In this document: positions 1-7,914 of the stretch, one piece after another
Position numbering within the stretch: the stretch's first letter is position 1
Layout of the letters: every line of letters begins with the position of its first letter
Source of the DNA: DATKHR01 sp035939575
Lineage (GTDB): Bacteria > Acidobacteriota > Vicinamibacteria > Vicinamibacterales > CAVVIG01
Direction: 5' to 3'
Length of the DNA stretch: 64,000 nt
Assembly: GCA_035939575.1 (NCBI GenBank)
Contig: DASZFS010000500.1
Location: 1-64,000, forward strand
Notes under the pieces: model-generated
The model's database searches: none
What the model was told of the DNA's origin: nothing
What the model saw: only the letters and a program-made list of their open reading frames with translations
Made by a program: the position numbers and the translations under genes

Positions 1-1320
1 GTCCTGGTAGAGGTCGCTCGAGCCCGTCAGACGGTAGGCGAGGTCGCGGACCCCGGTGGCCCCTCGCCAGTAATCGCGGACGGTGTCGCGGAACCGCCCA
101 TTCCACTCCGCCCAGCGCACCGGGAAGTTCCCGACCTGGTAGCCGCCCTCGCCCAGGTCCCAGGGCTCGGCGATGAGCTTGACGTGCGAGAGCACTGGAT
201 CCTGGTGGATGATGTCGAAGAACGCGCCGAGTCGATCGACGTCGAACAGCTCGCGCGCGAGCGCGCTCGCGAGGTCGAACCGGAAGCCGTCGACGTGCAT
301 CTCCACCGTCCAGTACCGCAGGCTGTCCATGATCAGCCGCAGGACCTGCGGGCTCTGCATGTTCAGCGTGTTGCCGCAGCCGGTGAAATCCATGTAGTAC
401 CGCTGGTTGTCGCCGACCAGCCGGTAGTACGTCGCGTTGTCGATCCCCTTGAGCGACAGCGTGGGGCCGAGGTGATTGCCCTCAGCCGTGTGGTTGTAGA
501 CGACGTCGAGGATGACCTCGAGCCCGGCGGCGTGGAGCGCCCGCACCATTCGCTTGAACTCTCGGACGGCGCCAACTGGCGAGCGCGACGCGGCAAACCG
601 GCGCTCGGGCGCGAAATACCCGACGCTGTTGTATCCCCAGTAGTTGCGCAACCCACGGTCCTCGAGGTGCCGATCACGGGCGTGGTGATGCACCGGCATG
701 AGCTCGACGGCGGTGACGCCGAGCTTCTTGAGATGCTCGATCGCGGGCTCGGTGGTCAGCGCCTCATACGTGCCGCGCAAGTGTTCGGGAATCGCCGGAT
801 GCCGCTTCGTGAACCCCCGCACGTGCATCTCGTAGATGACCGTGTTGTGCCACGGCGTCAGGGGCGGCCGATCGTCGCCCCACGTGAAGGCCGGATCGAC
901 GACGGCCGCGAGCGGCGCGACGGATGCGTTGTCGCGGGCATCGAAAGCGAGATCTTCGTCGGGGTGTCCGACCGTGTACCCGAACATCTCGTCTGCCCAT
1001 CGAATCGTACGCGCCACAGCCTTCGCGTATGGATCCATGACAACCTTGTTGGGGTTGAATCGATGCCCCACAGCGGGTTCGTATGGACCGTGGACGCGGT
1101 AGCCGTAGAGCTGGTTCGGGCGCGCATCAGGCAGGAAGCCGTGCCAGACCTGGTCCGTCTGCTCCGGGAGAGGGATTCGGGCAGTTTCGGTCGTGGCATC
1201 GGGTGACTCAAAGAGGCACAACTCCACCCTGGTTGCGTGCGCGGAGAACACCGCGAAGTTGACTCCGACGCCAGACCACGTCGCACCGAGTGGATACGGA
1301 TAGCCCGGCCACACCCTCAT
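1..1320 (-). CDS. glgX: Glycogen debranching enzyme GlgX (partial, 3' end beyond window)
   Basis: The frame is open for 440 codons from an ATG at 1320 to the left edge, so the C-terminus is missing. GlgX hydrolyses alpha-1,6 branches of limit-dextrin glycogen in the cytoplasm. The N-terminus (MRVWPGYPYPLGATWSGVGV) is the typical start of the family, followed by a CBM48-like region (about residues 10-110) and then the GH13 barrel. The conserved amylase regions are readable: DVVYNHT near residue 272, GFRFDLASAL with the nucleophile Asp near 347, and LIAEPWD with the acid Glu near 385. The last residues seen (YRLTGSSDLYQD) are also GlgX-like. It diverges from the cupin gene at 1425. A treZ-like trehalohydrolase is less likely because of the N-terminal signature. 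Confidence 0.95.
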   Translation of the reverse strand, partial: MRVWPGYPYPLGATWSGVGVNFAVFSAHATRVELCLFESPDATTETARIPLPEQTDQVWHGFLPDARPNQLYGYRVHGPYEPAVGHRFNPNKVVMDPYAKAVARTIRWADEMFGYTVGHPDEDLAFDARDNASVAPLAAVVDPAFTWGDDRPPLTPWHNTVIYEMHVRGFTKRHPAIPEHLRGTYEALTTEPAIEHLKKLGVTAVELMPVHHHARDRHLEDRGLRNYWGYNSVGYFAPERRFAASRSPVGAVREFKRMVRALHAAGLEVILDVVYNHTAEGNHLGPTLSLKGIDNATYYRLVGDNQRYYMDFTGCGNTLNMQSPQVLRLIMDSLRYWTVEMHVDGFRFDLASALARELFDVDRLGAFFDIIHQDPVLSHVKLIAEPWDLGEGGYQVGNFPVRWAEWNGRFRDTVRDYWRGATGVRDLAYRLTGSSDLYQD

Positions 1321-1424
1321 CATACGGCTGGGGCTTCAAGGGATGTGCCAACGGCTGGGCCCCTGCGCCGAAGCTCGCCAGGCTCGCTTGAGCGAGCGGA
1401 GGCGGATCGTGTAGGCTTCGCGGC

Positions 1425-1955
1425 ATGCAAGCTCTGCTTTGGGTGCCGTTCGTCATGGCGACCGTCGTTGTTGCGGCCGCGCAGGCGTCTGGCGCACAGG
1501 CGCCGGCGGCGCCGTCTTCCACGAACACCTCCAGTGTCTACATCAGCGCCGAAGACATCGCGGCGACCCTGCAACAGTCGATCAAGAACAACGTGGTCGA
1601 TCAGCCGATCAAGGCGATGGACATCACGACGCCGTCAGGCCATCGCGCGTCGCTGGCGCTCTTGCGGCGGACGAAGGAAGAATCGACTGCGCTCATTCAC
1701 GACCGCGTGACCGAGGTTTACCAGATCGTGGAAGGGGCAGGGACGATCGTCACCGGCGGACGCCTCGTCGATCCGAAGCCGAGTGACCTGACGCGCTTGA
1801 ACGCCGGGCCGAGTCAGACCGGTGTCCACCAGGGCGGAGACAGCCGCCGCGTGGGCCCGAAAGACGTGATTATCATCCCGGCGGGCACGGCGCATCGCTT
1901 CAGTGCGCTCGATGGTCCCATCACGTACCTCGTCTACCGGTTCGAGCCGAAGTAG
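1425..1955 (+). CDS. Secreted cupin-domain protein
   Basis: This 176-residue protein begins with a hydrophobic signal peptide (about residues 1-24, ending near ASGAQA), so it is probably periplasmic. The rest is a single small cupin barrel: HDRVTEVYQIVEGAGTIVTG matches cupin motif 1, and the later stretch with VIIIPAGTAHRFSALDG matches motif 2 with its metal-binding His. The first motif has only part of the usual HxH(x)nE set, so metal binding is not certain. The substrate cannot be told from sequence. It starts 104 bases from the divergent glgX start. That gap contains a small GC-rich palindrome (GCTCGC, TTGA, GCGAGC at 1382-1397) and no obvious strong promoter. Confidence 0.8.
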   Translation: MQALLWVPFVMATVVVAAAQASGAQAPAAPSSTNTSSVYISAEDIAATLQQSIKNNVVDQPIKAMDITTPSGHRASLALLRRTKEESTALIHDRVTEVYQIVEGAGTIVTGGRLVDPKPSDLTRLNAGPSQTGVHQGGDSRRVGPKDVIIIPAGTAHRFSALDGPITYLVYRFEPK

Positions 1956-1966
1956 CGGCACGCAGG

Positions 1967-2476
1967 TCACAGCGCCACAGCGCGGGCGCGGGCGATGATC
2001 TCCTCGATGACGGCGGTCTTTGCCTCGGCGTAGCGGTCGACGTCCGTCCACTCCTTGCGGGCCAGGAATCGCTTCGTCTGCGCGTAGAGATCCCGGTCGG
2101 CGGGATTGTTGCGGAGCCAGTCTCTAAACAGCAGCACGCGGTCGATCTCCGGACAGCCGGACGAGAACACGTGCAGGTTGGTACTGCTGCCGGGGCCCTT
2201 GAACATCCGGTGCTCGTACCAATCGGCCTCGCGGATGCGAAGCACATAGCCCGCGGCGTCCAGCGGCGGCACGTACGCGGCCTCGTCCGCCGAGTCTGTC
2301 ACCACGAGGAGCATGTCAATGATCGGCTTGGCGGCGAGGCCGGGCACGGATGTCGAACCGGTATGCTCGATCCGCAACGCCCGGCTGGAGAGGATGGCCG
2401 TGATTCTGTCAGCCTCACGCGCGTACAGCCCGGGCCAGGCCGGATCGTAATCCACAATCAGAATCGGGCCGGCCAC
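1967..2476 (-). CDS. GrpB family protein (UPF0157, nucleotidyltransferase-like)
   Basis: 169 residues with a GTG start at 2476. The first half carries the family hallmarks: VDYDPAWP at the start, then RIEHTGSTSVPGLAAKPIID, which resembles the GS-x-D/E core of the nucleotidyltransferase fold. Then come EHRMFKGP and NLHVFSSG. GrpB proteins are widespread and biochemically undefined. The fold suggests nucleotidyl transfer, but that is inference. It ends 11 bases from the convergent cupin gene and starts 23 bases after the molybdopterin oxidoreductase on the same strand, so the two may be co-transcribed. Confidence 0.88.
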   Translation of the reverse strand: MAGPILIVDYDPAWPGLYAREADRITAILSSRALRIEHTGSTSVPGLAAKPIIDMLLVVTDSADEAAYVPPLDAAGYVLRIREADWYEHRMFKGPGSSTNLHVFSSGCPEIDRVLLFRDWLRNNPADRDLYAQTKRFLARKEWTDVDRYAEAKTAVIEEIIARARAVAL

Positions 2477-2499
2477 CGTCTCCAGCGCTCCAGTCTGCC

Positions 2500-3252
2500 T
2501 CAGTCGGTGGCGTACCGGTCGTTGAACCAGGGCTCGGCGCTGTTCGAGTAGCCGCGGACTTCCCAGAACCCTTTTCTGTCCTCAGCCAGGAACTCGATCT
2601 TGCGGATCCACTTCGCGCCCTTCCACGCGTAGAGCTTTGGCGTGATCATGCGCACGGGCCCGCCGTGCTCTCGCGGCAGCGGACGGCCCTCCCATGTGTG
2701 GACCAGCAGGACGTCGTCGTCTACCGCGCGGGCGAGCGGGAGGTTGGTCGTGTAGGGAATGTAGCTCCCGGGCATGAAGTCGTACCCGGTGCACAGCAGG
2801 TGCTGCGCCGAGTCGCGCGGAACTGCGAGCTCGGCGATCGTCCGGAAGCGCACGCCGCGCCAGTTGTTGTCGAACCGGCTCCATGACGTGACGCAGTGGA
2901 AGTCGCTCGTGTCGTCCGCCTGCGGGAGAGCGAGGAACGCCTCCCAGTTCAGCGTGAACGGATTCTCGACCAGGCCACCGACCTCGAGCTTCCACTCGCT
3001 GGGTGGAACGTCGGGCTGCTCGCCAAGATCGAGCACAGGCCAGTTCTTCACCTCGTGCTGGCCGACCGGCAGCCGGGGCATGCCGTGACGATTGGCCGGC
3101 CCCCGGCCGTCCGGCCGGTGACCGGCGAACTGCACGTTGACGGCGCTCTTGTCGAGCGCGATCTGGCGCTGGATGTATCGTTGCCGGCGCTCGACGAGGT
3201 CTGCCCTCTCGAGCTTATCGGGCCTGTCCGGCCTGTCGGGTTTGTCGCTCAC
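2500..3252 (-). CDS. Sulfite oxidase/YedY-family molybdopterin oxidoreductase
   Basis: 250 residues from a GTG start at 3252. The oxidoreductase molybdopterin-binding fold fills residues 70-250. HCVTSWSRFDNNWRGV contains the Cys that ligates molybdenum in this family, and GGPVRMITPKLYAWKGAKW is the conserved cofactor region near the C-terminus. No signal peptide or Tat motif is visible, so unlike MsrP it looks cytoplasmic. The N-terminus is highly charged with a repeated D-x-P pattern (KPDRPDRPDK) coded by near-identical 9-base units. Substrate unknown: sulfite or oxidised methionine are only precedents. It lies between the HD-GYP/GGDEF gene (68-base gap) and GrpB on the same strand. Confidence 0.9.
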   Translation of the reverse strand: MSDKPDRPDRPDKLERADLVERRQRYIQRQIALDKSAVNVQFAGHRPDGRGPANRHGMPRLPVGQHEVKNWPVLDLGEQPDVPPSEWKLEVGGLVENPFTLNWEAFLALPQADDTSDFHCVTSWSRFDNNWRGVRFRTIAELAVPRDSAQHLLCTGYDFMPGSYIPYTTNLPLARAVDDDVLLVHTWEGRPLPREHGGPVRMITPKLYAWKGAKWIRKIEFLAEDRKGFWEVRGYSNSAEPWFNDRYATD

Positions 3253-3320
3253 GTCCCTGATCTTATCGCGCGTGGGCTCCGATCCCGGTGGGCCGTCTCG
3301 CGCCTGGACGATGGGTTCGA

Positions 3321-5795
3321 TCAGAGGAGATTGAGCGCGGCCGGCCTCTCGATCGTGGCGGAGGACTCGAGGATGCCGGTCGGCACGAGGTCGGGCTCCA
3401 GGCTCGAGGCACTGGGGGCCACGGCGCGCCGGCTCGCTTTTTCACGATACATGCGCTGGTCGGCATCCGCGAGCAGCGCCTCGTACGTGGTTCCGTCATG
3501 CGGGAACACGGACGCGCCCGCGCTCGCTGCCAGGTGAAGCCGCTTTCCGGTCTGAACCTCGAGCTGAATCTGCGCGATGTTGTCCTGCAGCTCGCGCCGC
3601 TTTTCCTCCGCCATCTCGCGCGAACAATCCGCGAGCACGACGATGAACTCGTCGCCGGCGTACCGGACGCAGAGGTCGTACGGGCGGAGCGCACGCTGCA
3701 GGGCGTTCGACACTTCACGCAGGGCGTGATCGCCGACACCGTGGCCGTAGGTATCGTTGATGGTCTTGAAACCGTCGACGTCCATCACGATGAGCGCGAC
3801 CTCGCTGTTCAGACGCTCGGCGCGCGCCAGCTCGCGCGAGAGGTGCGCGAACATCGAGCGCCGGTTCGGCAGCCCCGTCAGCGGATCGGTCAGCGAGTCT
3901 TCCTGGGTCTGCTCGAAGACGATCGAGTTGTGGATGACCGGCCCCGCCTGCTCGGCGATCCGCTCCAGCAGGCGACGGTGATCCTCTCCGTAGTGATTGG
4001 GCTCGACGTGGTAGAGCGCCAGGCACCCGATGAAGGTGTCGTTATAGTGCAGGGGACAGATGATCGCCGATCGGAGCGCCGTGTCGATGTGGATGCCCGC
4101 CGCAGAAAACGTCACGCGCGGGTCGCCGTTGATGAGCATGCGGCGGTTGCTCGCCACCCACCCCGACAGGCCGGCGCCTCCCGTCAACGTCGTGTTCAGC
4201 AGCCGCGGCGCATCCACGCCGGCCGCGAACCGGCACCGCAGCGTGTCGGTGTCGGCATGGTGCAGGAAGAGCGAGCACCCGGACCACGGCACCAGCTTCG
4301 ACAGCTTCGAGGAGATCAGCGCCATCGTGTCGGAGACGCCGAGGCTGGTGCCCATCGACTGCGCGATCTCGTACAGCGCGTAGATTTCCCGGTGCGCGAG
4401 CGCGATGTTCTCGAACACCCGGTTCTCCGGAAGCGGTCCATCCGGCACCCCCACGCCGACATATTGCGGCTGCGGCACGATCTGCGGCGCCGCGCCCTCT
4501 TCGACGAGCTCGGCCGTGAGGGCCGGCAGGAGCTCGATGAACACCGGCACCAGCTGCGGGTCGAGCGCCCGTCCCGCCTCGTGGCGCAGCAGGCTGACCG
4601 CGCTGTCGGGGCTGAGCGCCTTGTGATAGGGACGCTCTGTTGTGACAGCGTCGTAGTAGTCGACGATCGTCAGCACGCGGGCGCCGATCGGAATGTCCTC
4701 GCCTTTGAGGCCTTGCGGATATCCACGCCCGTCCCACCGCTCGTGGTGGCTCATGATGAGCGGCGCCACAGGGTAGGGAAACGGCACCGCGGCGATGATC
4801 TCCGCGCCGACCTGCGGGTGGATGCGGATCTTCTGGAATTCCTCCTGCGTGAGCGGTCCGGGCTTCGACAGAATGTGCTCCGGCACCGCCAGCTTGCCGA
4901 TATCGTGCAGGAGCGCCGCGGTCTTCACCCCCTGGATCGCCTGCTCGCTCAAGCCCGCCGCGCGCGCGAGGCCGGCTGCGTAGACCTGCACACGCCGGAT
5001 GTGCATTTGCGTCATCGCGTCTTTGGCGTCAATCGCGCGCGCGAGCGCCTCGATCGTGGCCAGATGCAGATCCGACGTCCGCTGGACGTGCTGCTGCTCG
5101 TCCTCGACGCGGCCCATGTAGACCTTGTACGTGCGGTAGGTGAGGTACAGCGGCGCGAAGGTGAAGGGCGCGATCCAGTAGCCCGAGTGCGAGACGAGCA
5201 GCGACGCGGCGGCCGCCGTCCCGGCCCCGATGAAGTAGCTCGGCGCGCTCCAGAGAAAGTTGTTGTGCCACGTCCGGACAATCGACTCGCGGGTTGACAG
5301 CGCGATGGCCGATGCGACGAGCGCGGTGTTGAGCAGGAAGTACACCGTCGCCGCGGCGACGAGCGGCGGCATCAACTCCGCCAGCGGCATCGGCGGCGCG
5401 GTGCCGCCCAGCCAGCGGAACGCGAGCCCCGCGCCCTGAACGGTGATGATCAGCGACGCCATGCTGAACAGCGTCCGGTAGGTCGGATTGTCCTTCTTCG
5501 TGTTCAGATGGCACTGGCTGATCGCGCTGCCGGCGGCCACGAGCATCGTCTCGTGCGGCCCGAGCACCAGCAGCGATGCGAAATCGATGGCGTAGGACAC
5601 CGACATCGTCGAGCCCCCCGTCGCGATCGGCAGATACACCTTGAGCGCGGCGGTCGCGGGCGAGAGCACGAGGAGGGCCAGGAACAGGATCGGCTGGTGG
5701 AACGTCGCCAGCCGGATGCAGGCGACGAACAGCACGGCTGCGACGGCGACGACGCCCGCGACGTACATCCGCGCCGCGCGGGGCAGATGGTTCAT
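3321..5795 (-). CDS. Membrane c-di-GMP protein with HD-GYP, GAF and GGDEF domains
   Basis: 824 residues from the ATG at 5795, chosen because it overlaps the stop of the upstream acetyltransferase (TGATG). Longer readings are possible. About residues 10-250 are a hydrophobic multi-span membrane region. An HD-GYP phosphodiesterase domain follows: LLHDIGK near 296 and HHERWDGRGYPQG near 353, both intact. A GAF domain occupies about 430-580. A C-terminal diguanylate cyclase carries AGDEF near 713 with an RxxD (RPYD) inhibitory site five residues before it. Sequence therefore predicts both synthesis and breakdown of c-di-GMP in one membrane-bound chain; which dominates cannot be read. It is probably co-transcribed with the acetyltransferase. 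Confidence 0.93.
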   Translation of the reverse strand: MNHLPRAARMYVAGVVAVAAVLFVACIRLATFHQPILFLALLVLSPATAALKVYLPIATGGSTMSVSYAIDFASLLVLGPHETMLVAAGSAISQCHLNTKKDNPTYRTLFSMASLIITVQGAGLAFRWLGGTAPPMPLAELMPPLVAAATVYFLLNTALVASAIALSTRESIVRTWHNNFLWSAPSYFIGAGTAAAASLLVSHSGYWIAPFTFAPLYLTYRTYKVYMGRVEDEQQHVQRTSDLHLATIEALARAIDAKDAMTQMHIRRVQVYAAGLARAAGLSEQAIQGVKTAALLHDIGKLAVPEHILSKPGPLTQEEFQKIRIHPQVGAEIIAAVPFPYPVAPLIMSHHERWDGRGYPQGLKGEDIPIGARVLTIVDYYDAVTTERPYHKALSPDSAVSLLRHEAGRALDPQLVPVFIELLPALTAELVEEGAAPQIVPQPQYVGVGVPDGPLPENRVFENIALAHREIYALYEIAQSMGTSLGVSDTMALISSKLSKLVPWSGCSLFLHHADTDTLRCRFAAGVDAPRLLNTTLTGGAGLSGWVASNRRMLINGDPRVTFSAAGIHIDTALRSAIICPLHYNDTFIGCLALYHVEPNHYGEDHRRLLERIAEQAGPVIHNSIVFEQTQEDSLTDPLTGLPNRRSMFAHLSRELARAERLNSEVALIVMDVDGFKTINDTYGHGVGDHALREVSNALQRALRPYDLCVRYAGDEFIVVLADCSREMAEEKRRELQDNIAQIQLEVQTGKRLHLAASAGASVFPHDGTTYEALLADADQRMYREKASRRAVAPSASSLEPDLVPTGILESSATIERPAALNLL

Positions 5796-6409
5796 CAGTG
5801 CACCAGGGGTGCCGTCGACACCCAATGCTTGGCCCAATCGTCTCTGAGCACCGCCCACAACACCTGGTCCAGGTACTCGTTGCTGCGCCGCGCGGATCGA
5901 CGGAGGATGCCCTCCTGGACGGCCCCGAGCTTGCGCAGCGCGCCGTTGGCGCGCCCGTTCTGCAGGAGCGCTCGCGCCTCCAGGCGGTGCACCCCGATCG
6001 CTCCGAACGCCAGCGAGCCAACGAGCCGGGCCGACTCCAGAAAGATCCCGTTGCCGCGCGACTCAGGCGCGATCGTCCACTCCCACTCGGCCGCCTCGAA
6101 CTGGGGATCGAGCTGCCTGACCTGCACGAGTCCCACGACGGCCTGGGACGCGGTCACCGTGACGACAAGCGTCAGCGCGCGCCCGGCGGCGCGCTCGCGC
6201 GCAGCCTCGTCTACGAGGTGTTGCGCCGTGAACTCGCTCGGAGGATCGTCAAGGCCAAAACGGGTCGCGTCTGAGAGCGACAGGAGGTCGACGAGCGTCC
6301 GCACATCGTCCTGCGCAGGCTCGCGGAGCGTGACATGAGGCCCGACCAGCACCGGTGACGTGGCGCGCCACGACGAGGCGACGAAAATAGACGGATCGCT
6401 GACGGCCAT
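5795..6409 (-). CDS. GNAT-family N-acetyltransferase (RimJ/RimL-like)
   Basis: 204 residues from the ATG at 6409. The frame stays open to a TTG at 6505, but the extra residues do not look like family sequence. The body is a RimJ/RimL-type acetyltransferase: an N-terminal VTLREPAQDDVRTL strand-helix, the acetyl-CoA loop around IAPESRGNGIF, and the closing HRLEARALLQNGRANGALRK, where the NGRA segment matches N-x-x-S/A of Rim-type enzymes. Likely cytoplasmic, acting on a protein N-terminus or small amine; substrate unknown. Its stop overlaps the start of the HD-GYP/GGDEF gene by one base, which implies translational coupling. Confidence 0.85.
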   Translation of the reverse strand: MAVSDPSIFVASSWRATSPVLVGPHVTLREPAQDDVRTLVDLLSLSDATRFGLDDPPSEFTAQHLVDEAARERAAGRALTLVVTVTASQAVVGLVQVRQLDPQFEAAEWEWTIAPESRGNGIFLESARLVGSLAFGAIGVHRLEARALLQNGRANGALRKLGAVQEGILRRSARRSNEYLDQVLWAVLRDDWAKHWVSTAPLVH

Positions 6410-6637
6410 CCCCGTGGGACCAGCAACTCCGGTTCCAGGCTCGTCTGTAACTGTTAAATAGCGATGATGCAATAGCTTAGAAGGATCAACCCGACTCGTT
6501 CGCAATGCGAATATGTTCGTTTATATGACAGTAAAGTCCTTTGTGTCGCTCATGCGGGGCGATGTAGCTCGTTGTCGTTGAACGGGTTGCACGTGTTTGC
6601 CTCGATTTGGGACAGCTGTGCCGTTTAGGGGCAGTGC
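6410..6637. promoter_or_regulatory. AT-richer divergent intergenic region with a small palindrome
   Basis: This 228-base gap separates the minus-strand acetyltransferase operon from the plus-strand ExeA-type gene and is clearly richer in A+T than its surroundings. It contains a perfect palindrome, TTCGCA-A-TGCGAA (6499-6511), a plausible operator. On the minus strand TTGCAT with TACAGA 17 bases on is a weak promoter candidate. AGGGG just before the ATG at 6638 is a good ribosome binding site. No coding potential was recognised here. Confidence 0.45.
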
Positions 6638-7903
6638 ATGAGCGTGTATAAATGTGCAGTGGACGATCCCAACCCGCAGCGTCCGCGACCACCGCTACCG
6701 CCGTCCATCACAGCGCCGTTCGACGCGCTCACGGTTCCCAACGCGCCGGCCGAGACTGCGAGCACGCACAGCCGCCGCCCGCTGCTGGAGCTGTTTCCAG
6801 AGGACACCTCGCAGAGTCGCGGTTTCCCGGCCCGGGCGGATGGGCGTGCGTCACAGCGTTCTGCGGATGGACCTGCACCGCCGCTGGCGGCACACGATGC
6901 GTTCTACGGCCTCATCGAGCCGGCGTTTTCCCCGTCGACCGACCCGCGGTTCTTCTATCACAGCACGCCGCACGACCTCGCTGGCCAGCAGCTCCTCACC
7001 GCGATTCGCCGGCGCGAAGGCCTGGTCCTGCTGACCGGCGTGGCTGGCGCAGGAAAGACGACGCTGTGCCGAACCGTGATCGAGGAGCTCGATCGGCGGA
7101 CCGTGACATCGCTCATCACGGATCGACTGGCGTCGCCTGAGGATCTGCTGCGGCGAGTCCTCGCGGACTTCGGCGTCCTCTCACCCGACGAACCGGCCAG
7201 CGGGACCGCGACAGAGCGCGAGCTGAGCACGACGCTGCACGCGTTTGTCGAGTCGCTTGGTCCTCTCGAGGCGAGCGCGGTGATCATGGTGGACAACGCG
7301 CATGACCTGACGCCCGAGGTCCTCACGGAGGTTCGTGCGCTGTGCGAAGCGGCAGACGCGTCGTCGTCGCTCCTCCAGGTCGTTCTCGTGGGGCGGCCGG
7401 CGCTGCTCGAGTTGATCCACCGGTCCGACAACAGGGCGTTGGATCAGCGCGTCGTCGTGCGGAGTCGGCTCGATCCGTTGCCTCCGGGCGAGATTGAGGA
7501 CTACGTGCTCCACCGGCTGGCCGTGGCGGGTGGCTCGAGCCCGGACTTCGATGAGCGCGCGATCGCCCCCGATGAGCGGGCCGCCGCGCGAATCTTCGAG
7601 CTGTCGCACGGCGTGCCAGGCATCGTGAACCTGATCTGCGATCGCGCGCTTGCGTGGGGATACGAGGCATCGGCGCCGGCGATGACCGCGGACCTCGTCG
7701 ACGCCGCCGCCCGCGATCTCAATCTGGGTCCCGCGTCACACCGTGGGCGACGCGTGTTGGGGCTGACGCGGCGGCTGGCGGTCGTGGTTGTTCTCGCGGC
7801 GTGTGTCATCGCCGGGGCGGTCGTGGCCGCGTTCCTCTTTCGAGACGCAGTGGGGCGGATCCTGACGCGCTGGCAGGTGACGGCGCCGCTCGCGCCGCGG
7901 TGA
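6638..7903 (+). CDS. ExeA/GspA-type AAA ATPase with C-terminal membrane anchor
   Basis: 421 residues. After a proline-rich, probably disordered N-terminus (1-85) comes an ExeA-type AAA module: FYGLIEPAFSPSTDPRFFY is the family opening, GVAGAGKTT near 133 is Walker A, and VIMVDNAHDL is Walker B. Sensor-like RSRLDPLPPGEIEDYVLHRL follows, and HGVPGIVNLICDRAL is the usual end of the ATPase. A single membrane span lies at about 381-402 with a short tail, so the ATPase faces the cytoplasm. Relatives work in type II secretion or with exosortase systems; no partner (GspB, peptidoglycan-binding domain) is present here. The oxidoreductase gene starts 12 bases downstream, suggesting co-transcription. 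Confidence 0.88.
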   Translation: MSVYKCAVDDPNPQRPRPPLPPSITAPFDALTVPNAPAETASTHSRRPLLELFPEDTSQSRGFPARADGRASQRSADGPAPPLAAHDAFYGLIEPAFSPSTDPRFFYHSTPHDLAGQQLLTAIRRREGLVLLTGVAGAGKTTLCRTVIEELDRRTVTSLITDRLASPEDLLRRVLADFGVLSPDEPASGTATERELSTTLHAFVESLGPLEASAVIMVDNAHDLTPEVLTEVRALCEAADASSSLLQVVLVGRPALLELIHRSDNRALDQRVVVRSRLDPLPPGEIEDYVLHRLAVAGGSSPDFDERAIAPDERAAARIFELSHGVPGIVNLICDRALAWGYEASAPAMTADLVDAAARDLNLGPASHRGRRVLGLTRRLAVVVVLAACVIAGAVVAAFLFRDAVGRILTRWQVTAPLAPR

Positions 7904-7914
7904 CAAGACGCGAG

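Noticed and set aside
184..1206. Long plus-strand frame opposite glgX
   Set aside because: It is the shadow of the GlgX frame; its translation has no family-like sequence while the minus strand shows all amylase motifs.
1382..1397. GCTCGC-TTGA-GCGAGC palindrome as terminator
   Set aside because: It lies between divergent gene starts and has no T-tract, so it has no reason to terminate.
3288..5297. 669-codon plus-strand frame
   Set aside because: Arg/Val/His-rich antisense shadow of the HD-GYP/GGDEF gene, typical of high-G+C DNA.
6579..6600. Possible sigma54 promoter (TTGCACG then TTGC) before the ExeA-type gene
   Set aside because: The -24 GG is absent and the spacing to GC is off by one base.
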